Positions 1 through 9,794 are shown, counted from the first letter of the stretch. The stretch: DNA of 64,000 nucleotides from Thiobius zoothamnicola (GCA_963678215.1 OY782758.1:1178001-1242000), one strand, 5' to 3'. Made by a program: numbers and translations. The notes: generated from the sequence alone by a model not told the origin.

Positions 1-643
1 CGGCAATGATATTGCTGGGATTCCAGGTCGCTTCACAACCACACAGGTCCATCGCAAAACGGCGCAGAATGCGCTCGCCTTGAGTGGTATGGGTGACTTC
101 AGGATGGAACTGGATGCCGTAAAAACGCCTTTCTTCATCCGCCATGCCAGCCAATGGCGCATTGTCCGTGCTGCAAATCGCTTTGAATCCAGGCGGCAAT
201 TTCTCCACCCGGTCGCCATGGCTCATCCACACATCCAGCAAACCCCAACCTTGTTCATTGGTGGCGTCTTCAATATCACGCAGCAATGCAGAATGACCAC
301 GAGCGCGCACTTGAGCGTAACCATACTCATGTCGGTCCGAAGTCGCTACTTCGCCGCCCAGTTGCGCCGCCATGGTCTGCATACCGTAGCAAATCCCCAG
401 TACCGGCACGCCCAGGCGAAAGATTTGTTGCGGCGCACGCGGGGTGGAATCCGTGGTCACCGTTTCCGGACTGCCTGACAAAATAACGCCATGAGGCTTG
501 GCGCGCTCCAATTGAGCGAGACAGTTGTCATAAGGCCATATTTCACAATAAACCCCAATCTCACGTATGCGACGCGCGATCAATTGAGTGTATTGCGAAC
601 CGAAATCAATAATCAGGATACGTTGGGCATGAATATCGGACAT
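1..643 (-). CDS. guaA: GMP synthase (glutamine-hydrolysing), N-terminal part, cut by window edge
   Basis: Makes GMP from XMP, ATP and glutamine in the cytosol. Only the first 214 codons lie in the window; the rest runs off the left edge. The visible part is the class I glutamine amidotransferase domain. It has the oxyanion and nucleophile motif GICYGMQ with Cys at about residue 85, and the catalytic His and Glu in QFHPEV at about residues 180 and 182. The start is the ATG at 641-643, reading MSDIHAQRILIIDFGSQ, which matches the usual N-terminus. It lies 48 bp downstream of guaB on the same strand, the common guaB-guaA operon order, so it is probably transcribed from the guaB promoter. Confidence 0.96.
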   Translation of the reverse strand, partial: MSDIHAQRILIIDFGSQYTQLIARRIREIGVYCEIWPYDNCLAQLERAKPHGVILSGSPETVTTDSTPRAPQQIFRLGVPVLGICYGMQTMAAQLGGEVATSDRHEYGYAQVRARGHSALLRDIEDATNEQGWGLLDVWMSHGDRVEKLPPGFKAICSTDNAPLAGMADEERRFYGIQFHPEVTHTTQGERILRRFAMDLCGCEATWNPSNIIA

Positions 644-691
644 GAATTTTGTTTCTTAAATCAAATTTAGATCGTCAGCAGGGAATCAAAA

Positions 692-2164
692 TTAATCGCG
701 GCGATAATTCGGCGCTTCTTTCGTGATTTGCACATCATGCACATGGGATTCGCGCATGCCGGCATTGGTTACCCGGATAAATTGCGGTCTGGTGCGCATA
801 TCATGGATAGTAGAGCAGCCGGTATAACCCATACTGGAGCGTATGCCGCCAGTTAATTGGGTAATGACATTGACCAATGGACCTTTATAAGGTACCCGGC
901 CTTCAATACCTTCCGGCACCAGTTTGTCTTTATCTTTGGTATTTTCCTGAAAATAACGGTCACTGGAGCTTTGTTTACCCGACATAGCACCCAGCGATCC
1001 CATGCCGCGATACGATTTATAGGAACGGCCCTGATAGATTTCAACTTCGCCAGGGGATTCGTCCGTACCAGCCAATAAGCCGCCAATCATGGCCGAATGG
1101 GCACCCGCAACAATCACTTTGGCAATATCACCGGAATAACGCAAACCGCCATCAGCAATGATCGGCACGCCGGTATCTTCTAATGCCTGACGGATGTTAT
1201 CCACTGCGGTGATTTGCGGCACGCCGACACCCGCGACAATGCGTGTTGTACAAATAGAACCTGGGCCAATCCCCACTTTAACGGCGTCCGCACCCGCCTT
1301 GACCAAATCAAGCGCGGCATCGGCTGTCGCTATATTGCCGCCAATCACTTGCACGCCGGGATAATGGCGCTTCACCCAGGCAACCCGGTCAAGGACGCCT
1401 TTTGAATGCCCATGCGCCGTATCAACGACCAGCACATCCACACCAGCATCCACCAAAGCCGCCACCCGTTCATCCGTTTCTTCGCCCACGCCAACAGCGG
1501 CACCGCAACACAGGCGTTGCCGGGAGTCCCGGCAAGCGGTCGGGTAGTCCGTCGCTTTCTGAATATCTTTGACAGTGATCAGACCGCACAACGCAAAATT
1601 GTCGTTGACGACCAAGACTTTTTCGATGCGATGCTCATGTAATTTAGCGGCGACCTCTTCCCGTCCAGCACCTTCTTTGACCGTCACCAAACGGTCTTTC
1701 GGCGTCATAATGGAGCTGACTTTGTCATCCAAATGCGTCTCAAAACGCAGATCGCGCGACGTGACAATACCCACCAATTCATCGCCATCCACCACCGGTA
1801 CGCCGGATATGCCGTGATCCCGCGTGATTTCCAATACCTCACCAATACTCAAATGCGGCGAAACCGTCACCGGATCATGAATGACACCGCTTTCATAACG
1901 CTTGACCTTACGCACTTCCGTTGCTTGATCTTCAATACTCAGGTTTTTATGCACAATGCCAATACCGCCGTGTAGCGCCATGGTGATGGCCAAGCGGGAT
2001 TCCGTCACCGTATCCATGGCCGCGGATATGAGTGGAATATTCAGGGTGATATCGCGAGTTAGCTTGGTAGCCAGATCAGCCGATTTAGGCAAAATATCGG
2101 AATGTGCCGGAACTAGTAATACATCATCAAAAGTCAGGGCTTCCTGAGCTTGAGCAAGGCGCAT
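692..2164 (-). CDS. guaB: IMP dehydrogenase
   Basis: Oxidises IMP to XMP with NAD+, the committed step of GMP synthesis. The 490-residue length is standard. The barrel is interrupted by two CBS domains at about residues 94-150 and 153-210. The catalytic loop GIGPGSICTTR places the nucleophilic Cys at about residue 305, and the NAD-side motif DTAHGHS is present. The stretch after the second CBS domain (around residues 207-222) is unusually Cys-rich, but the frame is intact. The start is the ATG at 2162-2164. guaA follows 48 bp downstream, giving a guaBA operon. A good sigma70-type promoter lies just upstream at 2200-2228. Confidence 0.97.
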   Translation of the reverse strand: MRLAQAQEALTFDDVLLVPAHSDILPKSADLATKLTRDITLNIPLISAAMDTVTESRLAITMALHGGIGIVHKNLSIEDQATEVRKVKRYESGVIHDPVTVSPHLSIGEVLEITRDHGISGVPVVDGDELVGIVTSRDLRFETHLDDKVSSIMTPKDRLVTVKEGAGREEVAAKLHEHRIEKVLVVNDNFALCGLITVKDIQKATDYPTACRDSRQRLCCGAAVGVGEETDERVAALVDAGVDVLVVDTAHGHSKGVLDRVAWVKRHYPGVQVIGGNIATADAALDLVKAGADAVKVGIGPGSICTTRIVAGVGVPQITAVDNIRQALEDTGVPIIADGGLRYSGDIAKVIVAGAHSAMIGGLLAGTDESPGEVEIYQGRSYKSYRGMGSLGAMSGKQSSSDRYFQENTKDKDKLVPEGIEGRVPYKGPLVNVITQLTGGIRSSMGYTGCSTIHDMRTRPQFIRVTNAGMRESHVHDVQITKEAPNYRRD

Positions 2165-2199
2165 AATTTGAATGGATCAACGATTAAAAATAGCGCCTC

Positions 2200-2228
2200 A
2201 TTATAGGTTTGATCCTGTCAAGGGTAAA
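2200..2228 (-). promoter_or_regulatory. Probable sigma70 promoter of guaBA
   Basis: On the minus strand a perfect -10 TATAAT (2200-2205) is preceded by TTTACC (2223-2228) with a 17-bp spacer, placing transcription start near 2193, about 30 bp before the guaB ATG. A perfect TTGACA also lies inside the spacer, but only 10 bp from the -10, too close to act with it. Confidence 0.5.
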
Positions 2229-2761
2229 CAAGCTTGCTGATTAATCAGGCCATAATCGCGCAAAACACCATCGCCAGGATCAAGTCATTTAGTTTTGGTC
2301 AATGAAGTGATGATTCGCTCAGTAGCCTGAAACCAATCAAGAAACGTTTAGGATAAGGATAAATACACAGAAATAGGCCTCGTATGAGTCAGATTCATCG
2401 AAAACCACAAAATGCATGGCGATTCTCATTACGCCAGATATGAATAGGAATGTTACTGAAGCGCGATTATGGTCGTATGTATAGCCACCAACTGAAAAAG
2501 AAATTGCACCGGATTGTATTTAGCGGCAAAAAGAACCGATGTCATTGACTATTTGCAGAATCCCCACCATCTGTTTACAGAATAATAACCAATACCGATG
2601 GATTCTTTAAAATGGCCTGCTCAACCGGAAATGCAAAGACTACAAAAATCACACTAACATGACCTAACCGAAATTCCGAAATTGCAACATTGCGGAAAAT
2701 GTAATATATTTCGCGCAGTCTTGAAGTCACATTAATGTAATGGATAAAAGGTTAGTAAATT
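2229..2761. other. Gene-poor stretch upstream of the coiled-coil/HTH gene
   Basis: About 530 bp with no credible coding sequence on either strand. It separates the divergent guaB and the gene at 2762. The right end holds the promoter at 2682-2710. The rest is AT-rich with scattered stops and shows no recognisable repeat or RNA gene; it may be decayed sequence. Confidence 0.5.
2682..2710 (+). promoter_or_regulatory. Probable promoter of the gene at 2762
   Basis: TTGCAA (2682-2687), a 17-bp spacer and TATATT (2705-2710) form a plausible sigma70 promoter. The -35 lies inside an imperfect palindrome with arms TTCCG and CGGAA (about 2675-2698), which could be an operator. The start codon is about 45 bp beyond the predicted transcription start. 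Confidence 0.4.
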
Positions 2762-3193
2762 ATGACAAAGCCAATTGAAACCATGTCATCTGAAGAATTG
2801 TTCGAACTGGCGGAATTCCGTCGGATTGAAGAAGAGAAAGATGCTCGACAAACGTTAAAGTCGGAACTGGAGGAGCTACGCAAAGAGCGCCGCGAACTCA
2901 TTAATCAGCATAAAAAAACGCTGTCTCAGGTTGAAGACAGAATAGAGAAAATACGCGCCAGCCTTTCTTCAACACCAGGCGCCTCAAGTCGGCTGTCCCG
3001 AAGCTCCGGCACCAATATCAGCGCTGTGGTACTGAGCACCCTGGAGACCCATAAAAAAATGAGCACGAAGGAACTGCAGGCGGAACTCAATAACAATGGC
3101 GTCGTCGCGGCTAATTTAAGCCAGACTTTGGCCTATCTGAAGCGCCAGGGCAAAATCATCTCTCCTGAGAGAGCCGTGTATGCGATTGTTTAA
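2762..3193 (+). CDS. Small coiled-coil protein with C-terminal helix-turn-helix-like domain
   Basis: A 143-residue acidic/basic protein that I do not recognise as a named family. Residues about 5-68 are strongly helical and charged with heptad character, consistent with a coiled-coil oligomerisation segment. A Ser-rich linker (about 69-84) follows. The C-terminal 58 residues read as a small winged helix: LSTLETHKKMSTKELQAEL, then a recognition-type helix around NLSQTLAYLKRQGKI and a short hairpin. This layout resembles nucleoid-associated or accessory DNA-binding proteins, but that is inference. It has its own probable promoter and stands alone, divergent from guaB. The gene is rich in AAA/GAA codons, like its flanks. 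Confidence 0.7.
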   Translation: MTKPIETMSSEELFELAEFRRIEEEKDARQTLKSELEELRKERRELINQHKKTLSQVEDRIEKIRASLSSTPGASSRLSRSSGTNISAVVLSTLETHKKMSTKELQAELNNNGVVAANLSQTLAYLKRQGKIISPERAVYAIV

Positions 3194-3488
3194 AGGCAAC
3201 CTATAGTTTAGAAAACGGATTGGCGGCAGAGTCTACAAAATCTGGGAGTATCAAATAGCGCACAAGGGACATCTTGGAAACCCAACCATTATCTCAAACG
3301 CTATGAAGATATAAGGAAATGTGACTTCAAACTGTGCTCGGAAGACTCCTCCGCCGATTCAATGCACCCTCCAAACACCTGCCTAAATAAAATATACGCT
3401 TATTTAATAGCTATTCTCAATCGCATTTGAAACAGCATTTCAGCACACGAGAAAAAATCATCGCTCTACCCCTCCAATACAACCCACT

Positions 3489-3974
3489 TTACCGATGGGT
3501 ACTGAAAGGGTAATTCAGATGATAAATATTCCCACCACCCTTCAACACGACCTGAGCCTGCCACTGCATTTGTCTTTGGGTGCAAAGAGGCAAAATCGTT
3601 TCGCCCCGCCATGTCAGCGGTCTCTCTTGCTGAAGAAGAAGAACCCGATTCAAGCCCATCGCCATGTTAATCCCAGTAATGTCCAAATGAGAGGGTTGCA
3701 GAACTGAGTCATCCACCGCAAGATGGATGTTGATTGGCTGCATCAGTGGAATAGGCCTCGGCGTCATGCTCATACGCAGCTTTCCACCATCAGGCAGAAG
3801 TGTTATGCAGCTTTGCCGAGAAAGATCGCAGGATGTTTCAATGATCTGATGTTCTGGAAATAATCGTCGCCATTCACGGGCGGCAAAGAAAGCCAGGACG
3901 GATAGGCATAAAAGCCCTCCGATAATGACATATCTTTCCACCGCCTGATTCAGGTTCCATTGAAAAAATCTCAC
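3489..3974 (-). CDS. Membrane-anchored protein of unknown function
   Basis: A 161-residue protein with one N-terminal membrane segment (about residues 14-33, VIIGGLLCLSVLAFFAA) and a probable periplasmic remainder of about 125 residues rich in beta-type sequence. Three Cys (in SCDLSRQSC and LCTQ) could form disulfides. I do not recognise the family. It begins 16 bp downstream of the topA stop on the same strand, so it is probably co-transcribed with smg and topA. Nothing in the sequence ties it to topoisomerase function. Confidence 0.65.
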   Translation of the reverse strand: MRFFQWNLNQAVERYVIIGGLLCLSVLAFFAAREWRRLFPEHQIIETSCDLSRQSCITLLPDGGKLRMSMTPRPIPLMQPINIHLAVDDSVLQPSHLDITGINMAMGLNRVLLLQQERPLTWRGETILPLCTQRQMQWQAQVVLKGGGNIYHLNYPFSTHR

Positions 3975-3990
3975 CGTGACAAGCGCAAAA

Positions 3991-6291
3991 TCATTTCACG
4001 TTCTCTAACAACGCTTCTGGCGCTGAATAGGGTTCGGAAAATGAACAATCCTTTTGCGGACAAACTTTCTCACTGCCACGTTTTTTCGTGGTCTTAATCG
4101 TTAATATTGGCCAACCACAACGATGACAAGGTTCAGCAATCGGCTCATCCCAGATGGCATAATCACATTTCGGGTACGTTGAGCAGGAGTAAAACACTTT
4201 GCCGCGACGGGATTTCCGTTGCATCAAAGTGCCTTTATGACATGCCGGGCATTTGACGCCAGTATCTTTCGGTTTCTCCAATGGTTCAATATAACGACAT
4301 TTGGGGTAACCGGAACAACCAATGAATTTACCGTAACGACCTTGTTTGAAAATCAGTTCAGAACCACACTGAGGACAATCCCGACCGACTTTCTCCGGTT
4401 CAGCGCTTTCACCACCATCCTCATGTAAATTGCGCGTGTAATCACATTCCGGGTAATTCGTGCAACCGATAAATCGCCCGTTACGCCCTAAACGGATGGA
4501 AAGTTGGTTGCCGCATTTTGGACATTTCTCGTCGATCTTTTCTTGCGTGACATCTGAGCGCCGAACATTCTTTTCCGTATCATCAACACGACTTTTAAAA
4601 GGTTGCCAGAATTTCTCCAATAAGGGCACCCACTCTTGTTCCCCTCGTGACACAGCATCCAATTCATCTTCCAATTTAGCCGTGAAATCATAATCAACAT
4701 ACTGAGTGAAATAGTTAATCAGGAATTTATTCACAATGCGGCCCACATCCGTCGGATGAAAACGCTTTTTCGCTAATTCAACATACTCACGATCCTGCAA
4801 GGTGGAAATAATAGAAGCGTAAGTCGATGGACGACCAATACCATATTCCTCCAGCGCTTTAACCAAAGTCGCTTCTGAGTAACGCGGCGGCGGCTCAGTA
4901 AAATGTTGCTCGGGGCGGATCACGAGCAGCGGAACCTGTTCCCCCTTGCGCAAAGACGGCAGCATTTTTTCGTCATTATCACCTGGTTTGGCATCATCAA
5001 CGCCTTCCTGATAAACCTGGATAAAACCCGGATTCGTGATGACTGAGCCATTAGCGCGAAAGATATGGCCTGCTCCCGCCGCCAGATCGACAGCAACCGT
5101 ATCAATCGTGGCATGGATCATCTGGCAAGCCAAAGTGCGCTTCCAGATCAGGCGATACAGCTTAAGCTGATCCGCGTTCAGATAAGATTGTAATGCTTCC
5201 GGCATCTGCAAAATGGAAGTTGGCCGGATCGCCTCATGCGCTTCCTGAGCGTTTTTCGCTTTGGTGCGATAATGGCGAGGCTTGTCCGGGCAATTTTCCT
5301 TGCCGTACTTCTTTTCAATATAGCCACGCAATTCCTCAACCGCTTCATTGGCCAGATGAACGGAATCGGTGCGCATATAAGTAATCAACCCCACTGCACC
5401 CGAACCGATATCAACCCCTTCGTACAATTGCTGGGCGATTCGCATGGTGCGTTGCGCGGTGAAACCCAGTTTGCGCGATGCTTCCTGTTGCAGGGTTGAG
5501 GTGGTGAATGGCGCGGCAGGATGACGTTTACGTTGCTTTTTTTCAACCTTGATCACATCCATCTTGCCCTGCGCGGCTTGCTGGATGTCGGATTCAATTT
5601 TAGCGGCACGCTCTGCGTTCTCAATGGAGAATTGAGTGAGTTTATCGCCAGCAAAATGCGTCAATCGAGCGCTGAATTTTTGCTCGCCTTTCTCCGAGTC
5701 CGCTTCAACCGTCCAATATTCACGCGTTTTAAACGCTTCAATCTCCGCTTCGCGTTCAACAATCAAACGTAACGCAGGGCTTTGCACCCGACCTGCGGAA
5801 AGTCCCCGACGCACTTTTTTCCATAATAAGGGGGACAAATTGAACCCAACCAGATAATCCAATGCACGTCGCGCTTGCTGGGCATTGACCAAATCCATGG
5901 ATAGTTCGCGTGGATGGGCGACGGCATCCTGCACAGCTCTTTTGGTGATTTCGTTGAAGACGACCCGGTGTACGACTTTATCTTTCAGTCTTTTACGATT
6001 TCGGAGTAACTCATATAAATGCCACGAGATCGCCTCGCCTTCACGATCCGGGTCAGTCGCCAGATAAAGGGCATCTGCCTTCTTTAACTTTTCTGTGATG
6101 GCCTTAACGTGTTTGTCGTTACGTTCAATGGCCTGATATTTCATGGCGAAATCATGCTCTGGATCAACCGCACCTTCTTTAGGCACCAGATCACGCACAT
6201 GCCCATAGGAAGCCAGCACATCAAACTCTTTGCCAAGATATTTCTTAATCGTTTTCGCTTTGGCGGGCGACTCAACAATGATCAAGTTCAT
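3991..6291 (-). CDS. topA: DNA topoisomerase I
   Basis: Type IA topoisomerase that relaxes negatively supercoiled DNA. At 766 residues it is shorter than the roughly 865-residue E. coli enzyme but normal for many gammaproteobacteria. The N-terminal Toprim domain carries DPDREGE at residues 80-86. The catalytic Tyr is in GLITYMRTDS (Tyr305). The C-terminus has zinc-ribbon modules with pairs such as CPKC/CTNYPEC, CPQC/CSGYPKC and CPAC/CSTYPKC, then a final CHRC module from about residue 590 on. The start is the ATG at 6289-6291. smg lies 21 bp upstream on the same strand, the conserved smg-topA pairing. Confidence 0.97.
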   Translation of the reverse strand: MNLIIVESPAKAKTIKKYLGKEFDVLASYGHVRDLVPKEGAVDPEHDFAMKYQAIERNDKHVKAITEKLKKADALYLATDPDREGEAISWHLYELLRNRKRLKDKVVHRVVFNEITKRAVQDAVAHPRELSMDLVNAQQARRALDYLVGFNLSPLLWKKVRRGLSAGRVQSPALRLIVEREAEIEAFKTREYWTVEADSEKGEQKFSARLTHFAGDKLTQFSIENAERAAKIESDIQQAAQGKMDVIKVEKKQRKRHPAAPFTTSTLQQEASRKLGFTAQRTMRIAQQLYEGVDIGSGAVGLITYMRTDSVHLANEAVEELRGYIEKKYGKENCPDKPRHYRTKAKNAQEAHEAIRPTSILQMPEALQSYLNADQLKLYRLIWKRTLACQMIHATIDTVAVDLAAGAGHIFRANGSVITNPGFIQVYQEGVDDAKPGDNDEKMLPSLRKGEQVPLLVIRPEQHFTEPPPRYSEATLVKALEEYGIGRPSTYASIISTLQDREYVELAKKRFHPTDVGRIVNKFLINYFTQYVDYDFTAKLEDELDAVSRGEQEWVPLLEKFWQPFKSRVDDTEKNVRRSDVTQEKIDEKCPKCGNQLSIRLGRNGRFIGCTNYPECDYTRNLHEDGGESAEPEKVGRDCPQCGSELIFKQGRYGKFIGCSGYPKCRYIEPLEKPKDTGVKCPACHKGTLMQRKSRRGKVFYSCSTYPKCDYAIWDEPIAEPCHRCGWPILTIKTTKKRGSEKVCPQKDCSFSEPYSAPEALLENVK

Positions 6292-6312
6292 CCGTACAAA
6301 TAATTCCGCGCG

Positions 6313-6798
6313 TTAATGAATGTAAGTAGGTTCACCATAATAGACAAGATCTTCCATCAATGAAAAAGCCAACTCCTGGCCAGGTTGATTCAACAAGACC
6401 AGTAATACCACCCATTGCACATCATCGACGTTTAACTCGGGTGTTTCAATTGCCATGCAGCGCTCAATCACCAACTCTCGACTAAGCGGAGCCAAAATAC
6501 CGGCTTGCTCCAGTTTCAACAATAAACTTTGTATCGATAAATCAATTTTGCGCTGTTCTTGCTCGCTATAAAAACGGACTGAATGCTCACTCGGCGCCAT
6601 ATATTCATATTCCGCCAGATTTTTCTGTTGCCAAGCCAATTCGTCCAACCAATCGAAAGCCTTATGCACTTCGCTCTGGGCAAACCCGGCTTCAAGCAGT
6701 TCTTCTTCAAGGATAACCTGATCTGCAGGCACAGACTCTTCTCTATCCATGTAGTTTTCATAGATATAAATCAAAACATCAATCAGGTTCTCGGTCAT
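6313..6798 (-). CDS. smg: DUF494 family protein Smg
   Basis: Smg is a conserved small protein of uncertain function that usually sits next to topA and dprA in gammaproteobacteria. I place the start at the ATG at 6796-6798, giving 161 residues (MTENLIDVLIYIYENYM), which matches the family N-terminus. A longer in-frame reading to 6906 adds 36 residues unlike any Smg. The protein is acidic, with helical repeats throughout. dprA, its usual neighbour, is about 23 kb away (30026). It forms an operon with topA. Confidence 0.9.
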   Translation of the reverse strand: MTENLIDVLIYIYENYMDREESVPADQVILEEELLEAGFAQSEVHKAFDWLDELAWQQKNLAEYEYMAPSEHSVRFYSEQEQRKIDLSIQSLLLKLEQAGILAPLSRELVIERCMAIETPELNVDDVQWVVLLVLLNQPGQELAFSLMEDLVYYGEPTYIH

Positions 6799-7490
6799 GA
6801 CAATGAATTTCCTATTAGCGCACGGATGAAACACCCACTCAGGGCGGATGATACATGACCTTGCCATTCCAACAACAGCCATCACCGTATTCTGAAACCC
6901 GCTCAAGCTTTAAATAGCGCGAGACATCAACTGCGCCTCAAACATTGATCAAGCCTGCAAATTGATTGAGCGCAAGCCAGAACGCACTCGTTCACCCATG
7001 CGTCATTATTTAATCTATTAATGCTAATTTGATGGTATATTTCAATCTTAAATCACCATAAAAATACGTAACTTGGTCGAAAACCCATATTTCGGCGGCC
7101 CGATATCACAACAACCGCCTGACGGATGGCAATCAAAACAGAATTTACGCGTTTAATTTGTGCGTAAAGTCATCGTTATGCCGCAATCCCCCGAAATGAC
7201 GAAGATTTGATTTAGACTGCCGAACCACCAATTCCTCAAAAAAACTGTTGGGACAGTGGCGAAGAAACACTGCCTTTATGCATGATGCATCCCGTAGTTA
7301 AGTGGCACATCAATTGCTTTAAAACCGTTTTGTTTGATCACATCATGCCCGCGCAGGCGGAAACCCATCACATTGACGCCAAAGGGGTTGATTTTGATGG
7401 AACCCGCCCGCCACCCTCGCGTAAGCGTGGAACGGGAATGACAACAAAACTCAACCTCTTGAAGACACTGACTCTAAAGCAACATTAACC
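6799..7490. other. Gene-poor stretch upstream of the amino-acid transporter
   Basis: About 690 bp without a supportable gene. It holds a small inverted repeat (TTTACGC at 7144-7150 and GCGTAAA at 7162-7168) and, at about 7345-7442, degenerate GC-rich dyads of the kind seen in dispersed intergenic palindromes. A binding-protein gene would be expected here for the downstream transporter, but I see neither an intact nor a fragmentary one. Confidence 0.5.
7345..7442. repeat. Degenerate GC-rich intergenic palindromes
   Basis: Two imperfect dyads: CCGC-GCA-GGCGG near 7349-7360 and CCCTCGCG/AGCGTGG near 7412-7430. They resemble dispersed intergenic palindromic repeats (REP-like), but no second full copy is seen in this window, so the call rests on appearance only. 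Confidence 0.25.
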
Positions 7491-8672
7491 ATGAATCCCT
7501 CCCGAACCACCCTTCAAAAACACGCCTTCTTCAATAATCCACATTATCGCGCCATCATTTATCAATTGCTGTTGTTGCTCGGACTCGGCGTGTTCTTTTA
7601 CAACATCATCACCAATACGCTGGCCAATATGGAGGCCAGAGGCATCAAAAGCGGTTTTGATTTTCTGTTCAGCACGGCAGGGTTCGATATTTTGATGTCT
7701 TTGATCCCTTATGACGCCACCCACACTTATGGAAAAACCTTTTTTGTTGGCTTGCTAAACACGATTTTGGTGGGCGTCATTGGTATTGCTCTCTCAACTC
7801 TGGTTGGCTTTTTGATGGGCATCGCCCACTTTTCGCAAAACTGGTTAGTCCGCAAGCTGGCCGTCGTTTATGTTGAGACTTTTCGCAATATCCCATTGCT
7901 CTTGCAGATTTTTTTCTGGTATTTCGCCGTTTTATCGGCCTTGCCGAGTGCCCGGCAAAGTTTATCGCTTGGCGAATCTATTTTCCTCAATGTACGCGGC
8001 TTATATCTGCCCAAGCTGATCAATGAACCGGGTTCCCTTTGGGTCTATGCCGCATTGGGTTTGGCGATTATCGCCATTTTCATCTTGCGCCGTTGGGCCA
8101 CGAGTCGACAACAGAAAACGGGCGAACAATGGCCCGTTTTTCGTATCAGCTTATTCATTTTATTCGGCTTGCCACTACTCGCCTCATTACTCGCTGGCAT
8201 CCCCTTTTCCTGGGAATCTCCGGTATTGAAAGGCTTTAACTTTCGCGGCGGCATCACAGTAATACCTGAATTAATCGCGCTTGCGCTGGCATTGGCGGTT
8301 TACACGGGCGCATTCATTGCGGAGGCGGTTCGAGCGGGCATCCAATCCGTATCGCATGGGCAAACTGAAGCGGCGCGCAGTTTAGGCATGGCAGAAAACC
8401 GGATTATGTCCCTGATCGTTGTCCCACAAGCGATGCGCGTTATCGTGCCTTTATTAAATAGCGAGTATCAAAGTCTGGTGAAAAATTCCACTTTGGCGAC
8501 TGCAATAGGCTACCCGGACTTGTTCACCGTTTTTGTTGGCACATCGCTTAACCAAACCGGTCAGGCCATTGAAATCATCTTCATGACGATGGCCGTTTAC
8601 TTCACTTTCAATATGTTCATTTCATTCTGTATGAACCTATTGAACCGGAAAGTCGCCATCGTCACCCGATAA
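7491..8672 (+). CDS. aapQ: General L-amino-acid ABC transporter, permease (AapQ type)
   Basis: Inner-membrane permease of a polar amino-acid uptake ABC transporter. The 393-residue length and the large insertion between the first and later membrane spans are typical of AapQ/BztB rather than the short HisQ type. It has an N-terminal span (about 22-42), a transmembrane block from about residue 80, the family segment ETFRNIPLLLQIFFWYF and the EAA-like loop GQTEAARSLGMAENRIMSLIVVPQA that contacts the ATPase. The ATG at 7491 fits the family start. aapM follows 19 bp downstream and aapP after that. No substrate-binding protein gene (aapJ) is adjacent. Confidence 0.9.
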   Translation: MNPSRTTLQKHAFFNNPHYRAIIYQLLLLLGLGVFFYNIITNTLANMEARGIKSGFDFLFSTAGFDILMSLIPYDATHTYGKTFFVGLLNTILVGVIGIALSTLVGFLMGIAHFSQNWLVRKLAVVYVETFRNIPLLLQIFFWYFAVLSALPSARQSLSLGESIFLNVRGLYLPKLINEPGSLWVYAALGLAIIAIFILRRWATSRQQKTGEQWPVFRISLFILFGLPLLASLLAGIPFSWESPVLKGFNFRGGITVIPELIALALALAVYTGAFIAEAVRAGIQSVSHGQTEAARSLGMAENRIMSLIVVPQAMRVIVPLLNSEYQSLVKNSTLATAIGYPDLFTVFVGTSLNQTGQAIEIIFMTMAVYFTFNMFISFCMNLLNRKVAIVTR

Positions 8673-8691
8673 CCGACAGAAAAGATTAAAC

Positions 8692-9789
8692 ATGCAGACA
8701 TTCACCCCATCACCTCACCAGCCCGCTCCAATAAAAACCACAGGCGTTGCGGCATGGATCAAAAGCAATCTGTTTTCTTCCATACCGAGTACACTACTCA
8801 CTTTCATGATTATTTATGTTCTGGCAAATATTCTGCCGGGCTTGACCGACTGGCTGTTCATCTCCGCAAACTGGATTGGCGAAACACAGGATGATTGCAC
8901 GAAAGAAGGCGCCTGTTGGGTGTTTGTCAACGCCTGGTCCCAACAGTTCATTTATGGCAGTTATCCAACGGATGAGATTTGGCGCGTCAACTTATGCCTG
9001 GCATTGCTCACGGCGATCATCGTATCCTCCTATCTGCTGGACAAAAGCCTGCGCGCTAAAATCAGCGTACCTTTATTTTTGCTCTTTCCTTTCATTTGCA
9101 TCCTGTTATTGGATGGCTCCTACATCGGTCTGGAAAAAATCAGCACGGATTTCTGGGGCGGCTTCTCGCTGAATGTATTACTGGCCGCCGCCAGTATTAT
9201 TATTGCCTTTCCACTGGGGTTTATTTGGGCGTTAGGTCGGCAATCCCATATGCCGCTCGCACGCAGCGTCAGTATCGTATTGATTGAATTTTTTCGTGGC
9301 ATCCCCGTCCTCGCCTTGTTTTTTATGGGATCCGTGATGCTTCCATTATTCTTTCCCGAAGGCACGAACGTGGACAAGTTATTGCGGGTATGGATTGTGT
9401 TGATCCTGTTCATGTCCGGCTATATGGCGGAAGTGTATCGCGGTGGTCTACAAGCGATACCACATGGACAATATGAAGCAGCAGATTCATTGGGCCTTGG
9501 CTATTGGCAGAAAACCTTGCTGATCATTTTCCCCCAAGTGGTCAAAATATCCATGCCGAATATTCTGGCGACTTTTGTCATGCTGTTTAAAAACACCACA
9601 TTTCTGCTCATCATCGGTATTTTTGAAATGCTGAGCACCACCCAGACCGCGTTGAGCAACTCATATTGGCTGGGAGGATATGCGGCAGAAGGTTACATTT
9701 TTGTCGCTATCGTCTTCTGGACTTGTTGTTTTGGTATGTCAATGCTGGCCGCATCCATTGAACGTCAATTAGATACGGTAAAGAGATAA
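8692..9789 (+). CDS. aapM: General L-amino-acid ABC transporter, permease (AapM type)
   Basis: Second permease of the amino-acid ABC transporter; it pairs with AapQ. It has 365 residues and about eight hydrophobic spans. The N-terminal extension with a Cys-containing periplasmic loop (DDCTKEGACWVF, about residues 64-75) is characteristic of AapM/BztC. The EAA loop is HGQYEAADSLGLGYWQKTLLIIFPQ. It starts 19 bp after aapQ and ends 5 bp before aapP, so the three genes form one operon. Confidence 0.9.
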   Translation: MQTFTPSPHQPAPIKTTGVAAWIKSNLFSSIPSTLLTFMIIYVLANILPGLTDWLFISANWIGETQDDCTKEGACWVFVNAWSQQFIYGSYPTDEIWRVNLCLALLTAIIVSSYLLDKSLRAKISVPLFLLFPFICILLLDGSYIGLEKISTDFWGGFSLNVLLAAASIIIAFPLGFIWALGRQSHMPLARSVSIVLIEFFRGIPVLALFFMGSVMLPLFFPEGTNVDKLLRVWIVLILFMSGYMAEVYRGGLQAIPHGQYEAADSLGLGYWQKTLLIIFPQVVKISMPNILATFVMLFKNTTFLLIIGIFEMLSTTQTALSNSYWLGGYAAEGYIFVAIVFWTCCFGMSMLAASIERQLDTVKR

Positions 9790-9794
9790 AACCT

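Noticed and set aside
2195..2222. TTGACA and TATAAT upstream of guaB as one promoter
   Set aside because: The two boxes are only 10 bp apart. The -10 fits instead with TTTACC at the correct 17-bp spacing.
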